DNA of 64,000 nucleotides from Ahaetulla prasina. Taxonomy: Eukaryota; Chordata; Lepidosauria; Squamata; Colubridae. The stretch lies in the NCBI RefSeq assembly GCF_028640845.1, contig NC_080540.1, positions 279,821,524 to 279,885,523 of the forward strand. The letters run 5' to 3'. This document shows, piece by piece, positions 13,601 through 23,800 of the stretch; positions within the stretch are counted from its first letter, which is position 1, and every line of letters starts with the position of its first letter. Position numbers and translations under genes: made by a program. The notes under the pieces were generated by a model. That model was not told the DNA's origin and did no database searches. It worked only from the letters and a program-made list of their open reading frames with translations.

Positions 13601-14518
13601 AGTTTGAAAAAAACATAATTAAATGTGTTATTTCAGCAGAATAGGTGAAAGGGCATTCTGAAGAAATTTTCTTTTATAATTGAGTACGGTTCTCGTTTTT
13701 CTTGGGGCTTGCTTGTTTTTGTAATACTACAGAATTTTGAAACCCTCCCTCAAGAATGTCTTCAACCTGAATCTATCTTAGGCACTCCTATCTGTAACAA
13801 AACCAGAAGTTCAATAGAAGACTTTCCATTACAGGTAGTCCTCGATTTATGACCACAATTGAGCCCAAAATTTCTCTTGCTAAGCAAGACATTTTTAAAG
13901 TGACTTTTGCCCAATTTTAGGACCTTTCTTGCCAGAGTTGTTAAGTGAATCACTACAGTTGTTAAATTAGTAACAGTTAAGTGAATCTGGCTTCCCCATT
14001 GATTTCACTTGTCAAAAGCTTGCAAAAGGAGATCACATAACCCTGAGATACTGCAGCCATTATAAATATGAGTCAGTTGTCAAGCCTCTGAATTTTGATC
14101 ATGTGACCATAGGGATGTTGCAACCATTATAACTATGAAAAATGGTCATAAATTACTTTTTTTCAGTAATGTTGTAACTTCAAATGGTTATTAAATTAAG
14201 TGTTATAAGTCGAGGGCTCTCTGTAGTTTAGCAACACCATTCCATTCCCCAGATTAAATGACCACATTATTCCATCTTAACATCTATCAAATATGTGTTG
14301 CTTCTAATCTGTATTCTATGCATTTGAAATTATTCACTTGATCATTTGTCAGAAATATTTTTCTTTAATGTATTTTCAGAGTTTGCATTCGCTCTCGTTG
14401 TTGGGATGCCTGTATGGTAGTAGATGGAGGAACTTCATTTGAATTTAATGATGGAGCAATAGCATCAATATTAATCAATACAGAAGATGCCCTGCGTACT
14501 GTTTTGTTAGAAGACTGA
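1..14518 (+). CDS. NADK2: NADK2, mitochondrial NAD kinase 2 (3' part, split gene)
   Basis: NADK2 phosphorylates NAD+ to NADP+ in the mitochondrial matrix. The window holds the last eight exons: 1-87 (cut by the left edge), 1607-1743, 2998-3076, 4490-4585, 6742-6797, 7493-7546, 12673-12796 and 14380-14518. Joined, they read without a stop for 256 residues and end in TGA at 14516-14518. All introns inside the window are GT-AG and the phases agree. Recognisable stretches are [32 protein letters not shown], the conserved GTGSKAW nucleotide-binding segment, and the C-terminal [17 protein letters not shown]. The N-terminal targeting peptide and the GGDGT catalytic motif lie left of the window. The exon model skips a frameshifted second copy (2545-2680) and a truncated first copy (2061-2126) created by a tandem duplication. 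Identification is firm; how the duplicated area is spliced is not. Confidence 0.95.
88..1185 (+). other. NADK2 intron, no recognised element
   Basis: AT-rich intronic sequence. No exon, repeat family or RNA gene is recognisable up to the start of the tandem duplication at 1186. Confidence 0.6.
1607..1743 (+). CDS. NADK2: NADK2 exon, intact copy of duplicated exon
   Basis: Acceptor AG at 1605-1606 and donor GTGAGT at 1744. The 137-nt exon encodes [19 protein letters not shown] and on to RFQDQ. It joins in frame to the exon at 2998, not to its own duplicate at 2545. Confidence 0.9.
2061..2126 (+). pseudogene. Truncated duplicate of NADK2 exon
   Basis: Acceptor TTGCAG at 2055-2060 is kept, and the exon reads as in the intact copy up to IGE. 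The duplication junction then replaces the last codons and the GT donor with intron sequence, so it cannot be spliced normally. Confidence 0.88.
2545..2680 (+). pseudogene. Frameshifted duplicate of NADK2 exon
   Basis: A near-identical copy of 1607-1743, with splice sites kept but 136 nt long: one G is missing in the CGAATCCG-TTG stretch (near 2567). Included after the first copy, it would also enter in the wrong phase and meet a stop within about 12 codons, so functional mRNA would have to skip it. Confidence 0.88.
2998..3076 (+). CDS. NADK2: NADK2 exon (complete copy)
   Basis: Acceptor AG 2996-2997, donor GTATGC at 3077. The 79-nt exon encodes [20 protein letters not shown] and ends ESLSSR across the splice. 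Confidence 0.93.
3077..4489 (+). other. NADK2 intron, no recognised element
   Basis: About 1.4 kb of AT-rich intron. I see no repeat family, exon or structured RNA in it. Confidence 0.55.
4490..4585 (+). CDS. NADK2: NADK2 exon with GTGSKAW segment
   Basis: Acceptor AG 4488-4489, donor GTAAGT at 4586. Encodes [20 protein letters not shown] then [12 protein letters not shown]. The glycine-rich GTGSKAW stretch matches the nucleotide-contact region of the NAD kinase C-terminal domain. Confidence 0.95.
5023..5232 (-). mobile_element. tRNA-derived SINE with MIR/CORE-like middle
   Basis: On the minus strand it begins with a degenerate A box (TAGTGATTAAGG), then a weak B-box region and the segment GGGTGACCTTGGGCCA, which resembles the conserved core of MIR/CORE SINEs. 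Family name not assigned. Confidence 0.6.
5833..5900 (+). mobile_element. L2-type LINE 3' tail fragment
   Basis: Contains CCGCCCTGAGTCTTCGGAGA and GGGCGGGGTATAAAT, the 3' terminal hairpin-like signature shared with the longer L2 copies at 10.6, 29.6, 31.2 and 63.7 kb. Extremely 5'-truncated. Confidence 0.75.
6156..6477 (-). mobile_element. Bov-B (RTE) LINE, 5'-truncated 3' end
   Basis: The minus-strand frame reads [39 protein letters not shown] and AWRNVVHGV, the C-terminal end of Bov-B ORF2. The short 3' end carries GTTGTTGTTAG-type sequence at the low-coordinate side. It is flanked by a direct repeat CCCAGGGTTT (6146-6155 and 6478-6487), a convincing target-site duplication. Confidence 0.9.
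6742..6797 (+). CDS. NADK2: NADK2 exon
   Basis: Acceptor TTTTAG ends at 6741, donor GTAAGT at 6798. Encodes [18 protein letters not shown], continuing W|S from the previous exon. Confidence 0.93.
6798..7492 (+). other. NADK2 intron, no recognised element
   Basis: About 0.7 kb of AT-rich intron with no repeat or exon that I recognise. Confidence 0.5.
7493..7546 (+). CDS. NADK2: NADK2 exon (54 nt)
   Basis: Acceptor AATAG ends at 7492, donor GTGAGG at 7547. Encodes [17 protein letters not shown]. Confidence 0.92.
7709..8400. repeat. GC-rich unclassified dispersed repeat
   Basis: The sequence changes abruptly from AT-rich intron to CpG-containing, GC-rich DNA at about 7709 and stays so until about 8160. 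Short open frames here have low-complexity Ser/Glu/Pro composition and no known domain. It contains GGTAGCGATGGCAGCTCC and CCAGTAGCAAAAATCCC, phrases that look transposon-derived. Family not identified. Confidence 0.4.
8405..8492. repeat. hAT MITE scrap followed by (AAAAT)n
   Basis: CTGAGGAACTCTGGGAATTG and AAGTCCACAA match one arm of the hAT hairpin MITE seen at 15154-15288, then run straight into an imperfect AAAAT array (about 8452-8491). Confidence 0.7.
8525..10640 (+). mobile_element. L2/CR1-clade LINE, 5'-truncated, young-looking
   Basis: About 2.1 kb: open reverse-transcriptase frame (8561-10405), a short 3'UTR, the CACCCTGAGTCCTTAGGGAG signature at about 10557-10580 and a terminal (AAAT)n run to about 10640. 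Three more partial copies in the window (29250, 30010 and 62865) share the same 3' half. The endonuclease part is missing. High CpG content and the long open frame suggest a recent insertion, although the catalytic motif is mutated. Confidence 0.9.
8561..10405 (+). pseudogene. L2-type reverse transcriptase ORF, 614 codons, catalytic motif mutated
   Basis: An uninterrupted frame covers the region before the RT, then RT motifs RPVSN (about residue 178), [40 protein letters not shown] and [11 protein letters not shown], and the LINE C-terminal region with [12 protein letters not shown] and [15 protein letters not shown]. The catalytic YADD box reads YAGD at residues 332-335 (bases 9554-9565): the first catalytic Asp is Gly, so the enzyme should be inactive. 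The segment after RPVSN is also altered (PPAAKV where a hydrophobic/Gly-Lys stretch is usual). The ATG is simply the first in the frame; the native start would be far upstream. Confidence 0.88.
10683..10870 (+). repeat. (GT)n and a two-copy GTGTTGTGTTG minisatellite
   Basis: (GT)n at about 10685-10702 followed by two copies (about 10703-10750 and 10808-10856) of a unit containing GTGTAAAGTGTGAA and GTTGGTTTTTG, separated by about 60 bp. Confidence 0.75.
10900..11000. mobile_element. hAT-like MITE right end
   Basis: GCCACGCCCACCCAGTAA to GATTTCACCCCTGGC resembles the right terminus (ATTTCACCCCTG) of the complete element at 37361-37838. The matching left terminus is not visible here. Confidence 0.45.
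11031..11384 (+). mobile_element. Possible LTR-type fragment
   Basis: A non-AT-rich block with GACATAAAAG (TATA-like) and GATTAAAG, ending near CCTAGGTCAGAACA, has the layout of a vertebrate solo LTR. No paired LTR, clear TG/CA ends or target-site duplication were found; a weak call. Confidence 0.25.
11385..11690 (+). mobile_element. Sauria-type SINE, partial
   Basis: Shares TGAGCTTCCATTCTTGCTTC, AGCAGTTCGAAAGCA, GGGAAGGTAACAGCGTTCC and AACGACTAGCA with the body of the fuller SINE at 51191-51789. The tRNA-like head is missing. Confidence 0.7.
11997..12497. mobile_element. Palindromic DNA transposon, CCGTATTTTTCGGAG terminus
   Basis: Left end ACCGTATTTTTCGGAGTGTA and right end ATCTTATACTCCAAAAAATA are imperfect inverted repeats, with CTATAAGACGCACC and GGTGTATAAGATGCACCC as sub-terminal partners. 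A second copy lies at 27818-28289. No transposase frame: non-autonomous. Confidence 0.8.
12673..12796 (+). CDS. NADK2: NADK2 exon
   Basis: Strong polypyrimidine tract and acceptor CAG end at 12672, donor GTAAGT at 12797. Encodes [20 protein letters not shown] then [20 protein letters not shown]. Confidence 0.95.
13832..14223. mobile_element. Tigger-like (Tc1/mariner) MITE
   Basis: Begins CAGGTAGTCCTCGATTTATG and ends with its approximate reverse complement, flanked by TA on both sides (13830-13831; 14224-14225). The dinucleotide TA target and CAG start suit TcMar elements. No coding capacity. About a dozen relatives occur in the window. Confidence 0.78.
14380..14518 (+). CDS. NADK2: NADK2 terminal coding exon
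   Basis: Acceptor TTTTCAG ends at 14379. Encodes [20 protein letters not shown] and [20 protein letters not shown], ending VLLED and TGA at 14516-14518. Confidence 0.97.
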
Positions 14519-15153
14519 AGACGTCATTGAGAATATTCAAAATTCTTCACAAAGAAATGAGCTGCATCAATTCAAATGTGAAAATTGCTCTTTGGGAAAT
14601 ATTTGGGAAACAAAGATTGAAATGACTTCTTTTTTTTGCTTCTGAATGAGAAACTCCTGGAAAAATCAGTGTTTTGCCATTTATTGCATCTTGTAATATG
14701 AAATATAATTTATTTGTATCTCAGACCAACAAAATTATTAGCCCTTAAAAGCTTGATTCCACAGAATGCTTTTTAAATGAAGGTGGAACCAAATACAATT
14801 GGTATTAATATTAAATTATAAACTTCAGTGGAAGTAGTATACTACTGATTCAGCAAAATACCTTGGAACTCTTTCGGTTTTTAAAGCAAATAATATAAAA
14901 GTTAATATAAAGATGTTTGATCATACTTCAGTGTGATATCCAAGAATTTTTAATAATACTTTTGTATTCAGAAAGAACTTTAATTTTTTTAATTCTGAAG
15001 TAGGATTCGTTACTGTTCTTCTATTACAGTCTAATATTCATACTTCTACCACAAACCATGTTTCTATTTACCATTGCATTTCTTGTATCATACCAAACTG
15101 GCTACTGAGTTCCCAGTATTCCCCCATCCTATACGAGCACCAAGCATGTAGAC

Positions 15154-15288
15154 CAGGGGTGTCCAAACTTGGTCCCTTTAAGACTTGTGGACTTCAACTC
15201 CCAGAGTCCCTCAGCCAGCAAAGCTGGCTGAGGAACTCTGGGAGTTGAAGTCCACAAGTCTTAAAGGGACCAAGTTTGGACACCCCTG
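15154..15288. mobile_element. hAT hairpin MITE with 8-bp TSD
   Basis: Near-perfect palindrome of two arms beginning CAGGGGTGTCCAAACTTGG. Flanked by the 8-bp direct repeat ATGTAGAC (15146-15153 and 15289-15296), diagnostic of hAT insertion. The near-identity of the arms suggests recent activity. Confidence 0.92.
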
Positions 15289-16770
15289 ATGTAGACTAAA
15301 TATAATTAACTGGCCTGCTTGTGCTTTGGATAGGCCTATCACAAGCAGAAATAATGATGCAGCTGAGGGTTGGCTAGCTTAATTGTTCTACTCCCAAGGA
15401 CAGGTGCTCCATTAAGTAGGTCCTAAGATAGCAAATACACAATATCATTCCTTAAAAAGTTAGCTGTGTATTTGTGTTAGGATTATAATAATCTTTACCT
15501 ATCAAGTGCAGAAATATTCATGCATTTTGAAAACTACTTGTTTTTGCAGTCTCTAAAGCATATGCATGAACAGTTTCAAGATAATGGGAACATTTTGTTC
15601 ACAATAGTGTATGAAACCCAATATTATACAAACAAGTCCAACAGTGTTTTTCCACTCAGGGATAGAATCTTTTCCTTTGCATTCCTCCCAAATCATTTCT
15701 AGAAGTTTCCCCTAGCCCCCAAGAACTTTGTGCCTGGGAGAAGCAGAATGGAGAGATTTATTTGACCCTTTCCTAGTTCTATCCATAGAAACTGTTTTTC
15801 AGACAGAATTGAATTCCCCTCCTCACATTTTACTTGACAAGTTACAGAAGTGTGTGACCACTGCCAGCCTCTTTTCCTTTGTTTATTTCAGGTAGCTGTT
15901 GTATGCAAAAGTCTTTGCAAAGATAGTATTCAGCAGTATATTAGTTTACATTACTTATACCAGGATACTTTGCAGATTGGCTGCCACTAAAAAGAGTCAT
16001 TCTTGCTGGTTTTAATGACATTTTGAAAATGTTACAGAGTGCATTAGCTGCTTATATTTGAAATAATGATAATTAACCTGCAATGTGAGAGAACTAAATG
16101 ATGAATCCTTTCTCTAATACAAAGCATTGTAAATTATATTCAGGGCTTAACATGAAAAGTTAAGAAAATTGAAAATCAGTTTTACAAAAGTTGTGTTCAA
16201 TTTGCAATACCAGAATGATCATAAACCTTTTAGAAGACAAAGTAAGGTGAGGAAGAGGGGGAATCACTGAAATATACATGTCAGGCTTTTATCGTGGAAA
16301 GCTTCTAAGTTTTTCAGTGAAAATGTGAGATTATCTGTTTACATGACTGATTTTAGCTATTGGGAAGCTGAAATGGACTTTGTTTCAAGTAAATATCTTT
16401 AAAACACGAGCGAAATAAAACCAAGATGAATATGCTCTGTAATTGAAATTAAGGAAATTGTAAAATGGGTTCAATGTACTCAGTGTTTGTTTTGTGATTT
16501 TCAAGTTCTAAAATTGACATTGTTAATTTGGGAGTATGGGCAACTTTAACATGAATATGTTTTTCTTCCCCAGCATGCTGAACTATCTGTGTCTAACTCT
16601 TGGTTCTCTCTGGTGGGTTTCCACAGCAGAAGTAAATGGAATGTTGAGGCCATGCCAACATCTGCCTTGGATTGTGACTGTTCACAAAATGCCTGCCTTG
16701 ACAACCTTAGCCAGTCATTTACAAGAAGGCAAACTGACCAAGTTTCTTGTGGAGGTGTATAGACATTTCT

Positions 16771-18372
16771 AAGGAAACACTTGGCTGTAATTGCACACTT
16801 TCCAGATTGCTTATGTGACTGTGTGCCACTAAGAGCATATAAAGATAATACTTGAGGTTGACACTTTGCTTTGCAACTTTTCTTGTCTCTTATTAAAAAC
16901 TAAAAATTAAACCAGTCAGAATTGAGTGCTAAGGAAGATGCCCACAGCAGATTCTTGATAGGACTTACTAAATATCTAAATGGTATTGTGTTCTCATCGC
17001 AAATGGATCATCATGTTGAAAATTTATGTCCCATTTTCTTAAATTATGCCAGTTATGAAAGGTTAAGAATAGTACTGTTGTCCATTAGATAAAAAGACAA
17101 TAAAAAGATGCAAGGCGAAGGTGTCCTTTGAAATGATGCGATCTAGAATTTGGGTTTTACTTGCAGTGTTCTTAGATACCTTTTTAAAGAAAAAGAGGAT
17201 TTCATAGTGGGCTTTTTGAGGCCTGCCAAAAATAAAAAAATCTTAGCGTTCTTTGGGAATAAGCAAACATCCTTCCTTATCATCTGGCTCATGCCATCCG
17301 AGCCAGGAGTTGACATTTTGGGGAATACAAAATCCAAATTAAATGCCAAACCTGTCTGATATCACATTAGTGTCTATACCACAAGTGTGCTATCATGGCT
17401 TCATTTTATCTGTCCCCTCTACTGGACGCTCAAGCAGCAGTGGGAAGGGCTTGTGAGCTGTAGGCAATTAGCATTTAGACTATTTAGTAGATTTTGAAAG
17501 GGTCAACTTTTGTTTTCAGTCTCATTTTGAGAGGATAAAAATATTTCTGTGTTTGCACAGTATACCTTACCAAGGAAACACTTGGCTGTAATTGCACACT
17601 TTCCAGATTGCTTATGTGACTGTGTGCCACTAAGAGCATATAAAGATAATACTTGAGGTTGACACTTTGCTTTGCAACTTTTCTTGTCTCTTATTAAAAA
17701 CTAAAAATTAAACCAGTCAGAATTGAGTGCTAAGGAAGATGCCCACAGCAGATTCTTGATAGGACTTACTAAATATCTAAATGGTATTGTGTTCTCATCG
17801 CAAATGGATCATCATGTTGAAAATTTATGTCCCATTTTCTTAAATTATGCCAGTTATGAAAGGTTAAGAATAGTACTGTTGTCCATTAGATAAAAAGACA
17901 ATAAAAAGATGCAAGGCGAAGGTGTCCTTTGAAATGATGCGATCTAGAATTTGGGTTTTACTTGCAGTGTTCTTAGATACCTTTTTAAAGAAAAAGAGGA
18001 TTTCATAGTGGGCTTTTTGAGGCCTGCCAAAAATAAAAAAATCTTAGTGTTCTTTGGGAATAAGCAAACATCCTTCCTTATCATCTGGCTCATGCCATCC
18101 GAGCCAGGACTTGACATTTTGGGGAATACAAAATCCAAATTAAATGCCAAACCTGTCTGATATCACATTAGTGTCTATACCACAAGTGTGCTATCATGGC
18201 TTCATTTTATCTGTCCCCTCTACTGGACGCTCAAGCAGCAGTGGGAAGGGCTTGTGAGCTGTAGGCAATTAGCATTTAGACTATTTAGTAGATTTTGAAA
18301 GGGTCAACTTTTGTTTTCAGTCTCATTTTGAGAGGATAAAAATATTTCTGTGTTTGCACAGTATACCTTACC
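16771..18372 (+). repeat. 801-bp direct tandem duplication
   Basis: Copy 1 is 16771-17571 and copy 2 is 17572-18372. The offset is 801 throughout, with two substitutions noticed (near 17257 versus 18058, and near 17309 versus 18110), no indels. The boundary sequence AAGGAAA occurs at both starts and just after copy 2 (18373-18379), a 7-bp microhomology. Lies within probable NADK2 3'UTR; not a known repeat family. Confidence 0.95.
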
Positions 18373-18866
18373 AAGGAAAGGTGCTTGTGGGCTACAGAAA
18401 ACTCTCTCTTAATTCTCAACTTGCTGACATTCTTCTAATGATGCAATTAAATGTGCCAAATGCACTTTTTTAAAAAAATGAGCATTAAAGAAACAATTGA
18501 CAAACTATAGATTTTCTGGCCATGATAATTAACAGTAATGAAAATAGGGTGGAAACAAGACAGTCTTTAAAAAGAATTATCTTAAGAACATGCCTTTAAG
18601 CCAGAATTTCTTTAAATAGCAAATATTGCTGTGTCAAATAGTTGAATGTGCACAAATTAAACTCAATACAACTATGCCTTTTTTCAAAATTGTTTTATTT
18701 AAAATAATGTATGCTGTGGTTAGTAAATAAAATGAATTTTTCTTGATTTTTTTAACTGGTTTGTATGTCATTAACATTTACCATAACAGGAAATATATTT
18801 TAGAATGTTAATCTAAAATATTACATAATCTGTCCACATCTTTATAAAATCTTGTAGATAATAGGA

Positions 18867-19022
18867 CAGGGATGTCCAAACTTGGCCCCTTGAAGAGTGA
18901 TGGACTTCAACTCCCAGAATTCCTGAGCCAGCAACTTGCTTATATTTCTAGCTCATGCTGGCTGGGGAAGTCTGGGAGATGAAGTCCACCACTCTTCAAG
19001 GGGCCAAGTTTGGACACCCCTG
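18867..19022. mobile_element. hAT hairpin MITE with 8-bp TSD
   Basis: Termini CAGGGATGTCC and GGACACCCCTG; flanked on both sides by TAATAGGA. Arms diverge in the loop region. Confidence 0.92.
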
Positions 19023-19499
19023 TAATAGGACTTAATATTCTTCTTAAATATTGTACTGTTAGGGCCACAAGAGAATTAGAAAAATGATACTTCATAGTAA
19101 TTTCTCATATATTATAGTGCATTTAGAATTAATGCAACTATATTTCCCCTTTGAGTCTTTCATGTAGCAAAATTAATACCTTATGAAAAAAATCAGGTTG
19201 CAATTACGTTTTGCTCCTTGGATTTCCCTTATTGGTTTTCCCTTTTAAGGACAATTTAGTTATATTTTAACTAAACACTTTATCTTGCTACTTACCTTCT
19301 CAGCAGAAAAAAAATTAGTTGTGCAGGGAAATATGCAGACTTTGAAAAACACATTTTTATGGTTTGGTTGTATTTTTAATGTTTTGACAAGATGGTCAAT
19401 AACAGCAGGATTAAGATGTATTTGTATTCTGCCTTTATTTTTTTTATTTACACTCCTGTATGTAGTATGGATAGTCCTCTATTACCTGTTCATTGTCTG

Positions 19500-20090
19500 A
19501 ACTTAAAATGGTATTGAACAAATGATCAGCCATCCTACTAGCCCTGCTGTCAGGTGATCGTGATCTAGGTCCTTGGCAACCAACTTCTTGTGGTGTCGTG
19601 CAATAACATGATTGCAATTTGCACTTTCACTGCTGGCTTCTCACAAGTAAATTCAGTGGGGAAGCCAGCATAGAATGTTGCAAGTTATTCCAGGAAGTAT
19701 ACCCACTTTCCCCCAGCTCCTCTGTATTCGAATCAAGCTTTGCTGAATAACTCTGCTTGTGCTGTGCCTCCCCAGCCATCCACATATTACCCCACTCCCT
19801 ATCTCACTTAGCAGCAGCCACTTACCCTGTCAGCCAGTCTGCTTGTGATTCCCCTGGGACTTACCCCTTCCTGCCAACTACCCCACTGACTTTGCTTGTG
19901 AGAAGCTGGCAGGAAGTTACAAGAGGTGCTCACTTAATGAACCACAATCCTCACTTAAAAGAGGCAATAGGGTCTGCAGGGGTCACCATTGCCAAGCAAT
20001 GCAATCATGTGACATTGTGCTGTACAATAACATCACTTAGTGATGGAAATTCATCCCAAATGCTATTGTAAGGAATCTGTATCAATTAGC
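19500..20090. repeat. Degenerate MITE-like intergenic DNA
   Basis: Phrases such as GTCAGGTGATCGTGA, TTCTCACAAG and GGGGAAGCCAGCA resemble the interior of the Tigger-like MITEs, but ends are not clear. Confidence 0.3.
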
Positions 20091-20302
20091 AACATGTAGT
20101 CATGTTGGTTGTACTCAGTGAGTATTGAGAGATGAGACAACAAGAAATTCCAGGGCTGTGATCTAAAAAGAGAATTAAACTAGGATGTTGTTTCCAAGAG
20201 TTGTGAGATAAAGGCCAGAATCTTAAGTATATCAGCACAAATACACCCTATTCCCAACAACTGGCATGGATAAAACAAGAGAATACAAACATTTGGATAA
20301 GT

Positions 20303-20308
20303 TTTATT
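20303..20308 (-). terminator. SKP2 polyadenylation signal candidate
   Basis: AATAAA on the minus strand (TTTATT on plus), 283 bp after the SKP2 stop codon. First such hexamer in the transcript direction. Confidence 0.5.
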
Positions 20309-20590
20309 AACTAGAGCTACTTTTTAAAAAATATATATTTCTACAAGGAGAGCTTGCATATTGCATGGCAACTATTTGTGCGTGATTAGCGTTTCTTGGC
20401 TAGGCCTCAGTATAAATCGTAGAACATTAAAAAAAACACACAACTACTGTTAAAATACTTGATAGCATTTGATCATCAACTGATAAAACCAGGTCAATAA
20501 CTGCAAATTGTGAGGTTAAAATGAACTCCACAGTGAAGACTTGAAGAATTCATATTGCTGTTGGTAGAAGTCAGAGTCTTTCGAGATTAA

Positions 20591-20804
20591 TTAAACCCCA
20601 GCCAGATTTCTCAAGTTCAGTCTGCATTGGATTCCCCAAATCTCTTGGTTCTTTTTGCAGCCAATGGTGGGCCTTGCGATAGGTGAAAAATAGGAGGTAT
20701 TGATCTTTATATTAGGAAGCGTTGCCTTTAAGAGCTGTAGGGAATTGGCAGTCACTATTCCAAAAACTTGCAACGTTTTAAGCGTAGCAATTTCACCAAG
20801 TTCA
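20591..20804 (-). CDS. SKP2: SKP2 terminal coding exon
   Basis: Acceptor TTTTAG precedes 20804. Encodes [20 protein letters not shown] through [18 protein letters not shown] to the TAA at 20593-20591. Confidence 0.95.
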
Positions 20805-23800
20805 CTAAAAGAAAAAATACAATAAAATAATTCCTTTAATTTAGCTAGTGTGATTTTTCATGTGTTTAGTACTGAATGATTGGTAGCACATCTCATAGAA
20901 CAACAGCTGTGACTTAACTATTCTTCTCTACTGTAAATTCAAGGGCATGTTGAAAACCCTATAATTAATACTTCTGTACATTCTATAAGTACTAGGTTGT
21001 TTGCAAGAGTGTTCATTCAAATATCCATTTAAATGTGGGACTCAGGGCAGTTTATAGCATTTGAAAACTTAAAGGACCTATCATATAATAAAACCGTTAA
21101 AAATTAGCTACTTGATTAGCTACTCCATTTTTATTAGTGGTCCCCAGCATATAAACAGCATTGCAGATTATCTTTTTATTACATACATATACAGGTGCCC
21201 TTGACTTATAACCACAATTGGGGCCACAATTTCTGTTGATAAAGTAGCTGTTAAGTGATCTGCGTCTGCAACCTTTCTCTTGCCATGGATTAAGCAAATC
21301 ATTGCAGTCATTAAGCCAATCCAGATTCCCCCACGGACTGCCTATTGGAAGCTGGCTGGGAAGATCGCAAATGGTTATCATGTGACTTGAGAAATCTGCA
21401 ACTATTATAAATACATGCCAAGCACCCCAAATATTGATCACATGACCTGGGGGCGCTGTGACGGCCATAGGTGTGAGGACTGAATGTAAGTCATTTTTTT
21501 CAAAGCTGTTGTAACTCTGGTTGCAAAATGAACGGTTGTAACTGAGGACTACCTTATATATACAGTACTATAACAGCACTCCAGGCAGATAAACCACTGT
21601 TCATCGTTCTCCAGTTTGGCTATGCAGTTTAAAGATGTGCTGTATGTCACCTTTGAGGAATTTACCCTAATAAGAGGTTAAGTGATCATTTTAAAAGTCA
21701 TTTACAATGATAGTTAAAAGGGGGACCTCTAACCATGCATCTGCTTTATAATATTCTCTTAGCTTAGTCATCCAGGTCATAGTTGTCCCAAAGGTGCTTT
21801 TTCAAGAGGCAACTGGACTTTTTTTTTCTTTAAAGACGTTTCGTTCTCATCCAAGAAGCTTCTTCAAAACCTCTGAAGAAGCTTCTTGGATGAGAAATGA
21901 AACATCTTCGAAGGAAAAAAAAAACACCCCAGAAAGTCCAGCTGCCGCTTGAAAAAACACTTTTGGGACAAGAACAACAAATATACTCAAGTAGGACCGT
22001 GTATACTCTGTAGAGGATTCCAAATAGAAGAGTTGGATCTTACAGGTGCTTGGTACATATTTCAAATCATTTTCAAAGTGTGCACAGCCCCATCCTGAGT
22101 AAAGGTAGCATTTAGTCAGTTTCTCACAAATATCCTTCCCCTTTTTTATACTGTACCCCATCCAGCATTTCCAGGTTAGAAATTGTCAGTTGCATGTTTC
22201 TAAAATGCGCAAAGGGATGAACCCAGGCATTCAGCTGATGTTTTTTTCACCTTTCTGCCCATTTCTCAAGCCAATCCTTCCAACTAAGGCATAAAGAATT
22301 ATAGCTATCATAAATATATGCTGGGACATAATTGATCTGTGTGGCCTCAATCTACACGTTCTATGTTAACAGGGAAACGTCCTTCAATTATCCTTTCTGG
22401 CATTCAGGAGACCTCTGGTGGAAACTGAGTCAATGACAATGGCAGAAGAAATTAAAGTCCTCGTTTTGAAAGGAGGATTAATATATAGTCATTAAATGAT
22501 TTAAAATGCAATAAGCGAGCAAAGGAAGGAAGCAGACTAAGGCATACATTGAAAAAATCAAGTGTGTAATATCTATAAAGAGTACTCTGAATCTGCTCTC
22601 AAAATCTTGAAAACGTGAAAAAACATTTCTTGGTACCAAGAACGGGATTTTGTTGTGTTTTTTTAAAAAACACCACACATCACAAAGCACAAAAAAGTGC
22701 CACTTGAATAAAGCTAAAAGAGCTTGTAACAATCACGTAGCATTTTTTAAAAACTACAATAACTTACCACAATTGTTTATGTTCACAAGGAAACACTATG
22801 CAGTACAACATTTCACCTGTAATAGCTTGCAAAAACGTAGCTTTTGTGGAATTAGCTCTCAGTTTTAGCACAAACAAACAATTTGATCTCAAAAATTACT
22901 TACAGTAAAGCAGAGGGAGGTATTTGATAGCATCGACTAAGACTTAAGTGCTCAAGGTGTTTGAGTTGGTGGAAGCAGGCAAAGCATTCAGGCTTCAACA
23001 TAACACTGTCACTGTAACACAAGTATTTAAGAAAATTTTATTCCAGATTGAATGTCTTTATAAAAATAAAACTCATATTTTATTTAATTCTGGATGTGCA
23101 TATTCAACTCTTCCACTTGACTAAGTACTTGTGATGGACTGCAGGATTCCCAGAAGGGAGGGAGTGCATTCCAGAGGCAGCTCAGTCCAGATACTTTGTG
23201 TGAGAGAAACAGGGTGAAGACAGCTCCTTCCTAATGGTTCCCAGAATATATGCTTGATGTAGATAATAGGATGCTTTAGTTTGGCAAGATGTCAGCCCTG
23301 GAGGCCATTTACTTTGGATCTTCAGGGCTGCCACATTTAGTGCTGTGGGAAACTGGGCAGGGGGGTATTGTATGGAGTGGAGAGATATCTAGTCATAACA
23401 TTCTTTTCTTTGAGAGTCAAGGACATCCTGCCCTGCACCTGGAGTGGTGTGACTGGGAGGCATCGGTGTATTGATTGGACCATGTGATGGACATGGGGGT
23501 GCTGGGGCAGGGACTTGGACTTTCTTTTGGGGGAGGGAGACTGGGAACCTGGAAGCTTTCAGATTTGGGTTTTCCCAGATGTGCCAATATGATATCGCTA
23601 ATAAAATGGAACGTTGAGGAACTTCTAGCCTCGGAGTCTTCTTTCGTTGGGGGTGTTACTTGGAATCCTGACATTAACCCAAATCTCCTCTAAAACTTTA
23701 ATCAGCTCCCCGAACCTTGGGGGTGCTGTCCAAGGTCCTGAGCCCCAAACGCCAACGCAACACCATGTGGTATGAAGTCTCAGGGAAGATTGGGGAGGAG

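Larger units (their letters stand above)
14519..18735 (+). other. Probable NADK2 3'UTR / downstream region
   Basis: No further coding. AATAAA hexamers occur at 16414-16419 and 18726-18731; the second is followed by a T-rich stretch and is the last before the convergent SKP2 poly(A) signal. The region holds a hAT MITE (15154-15288) and an 801-bp tandem duplication (16771-18372). The true end of transcription cannot be told from sequence alone. Confidence 0.45.

Noticed and set aside
17143..18160. Pairs of identical 68-69-codon frames on both strands
   Set aside because: Identical only because of the 801-bp tandem duplication; no domain, probably 3'UTR.
19757..20071. 104-codon frame between NADK2 and SKP2
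   Set aside because: Falls in degenerate MITE-like DNA; no similarity and no splice signals.
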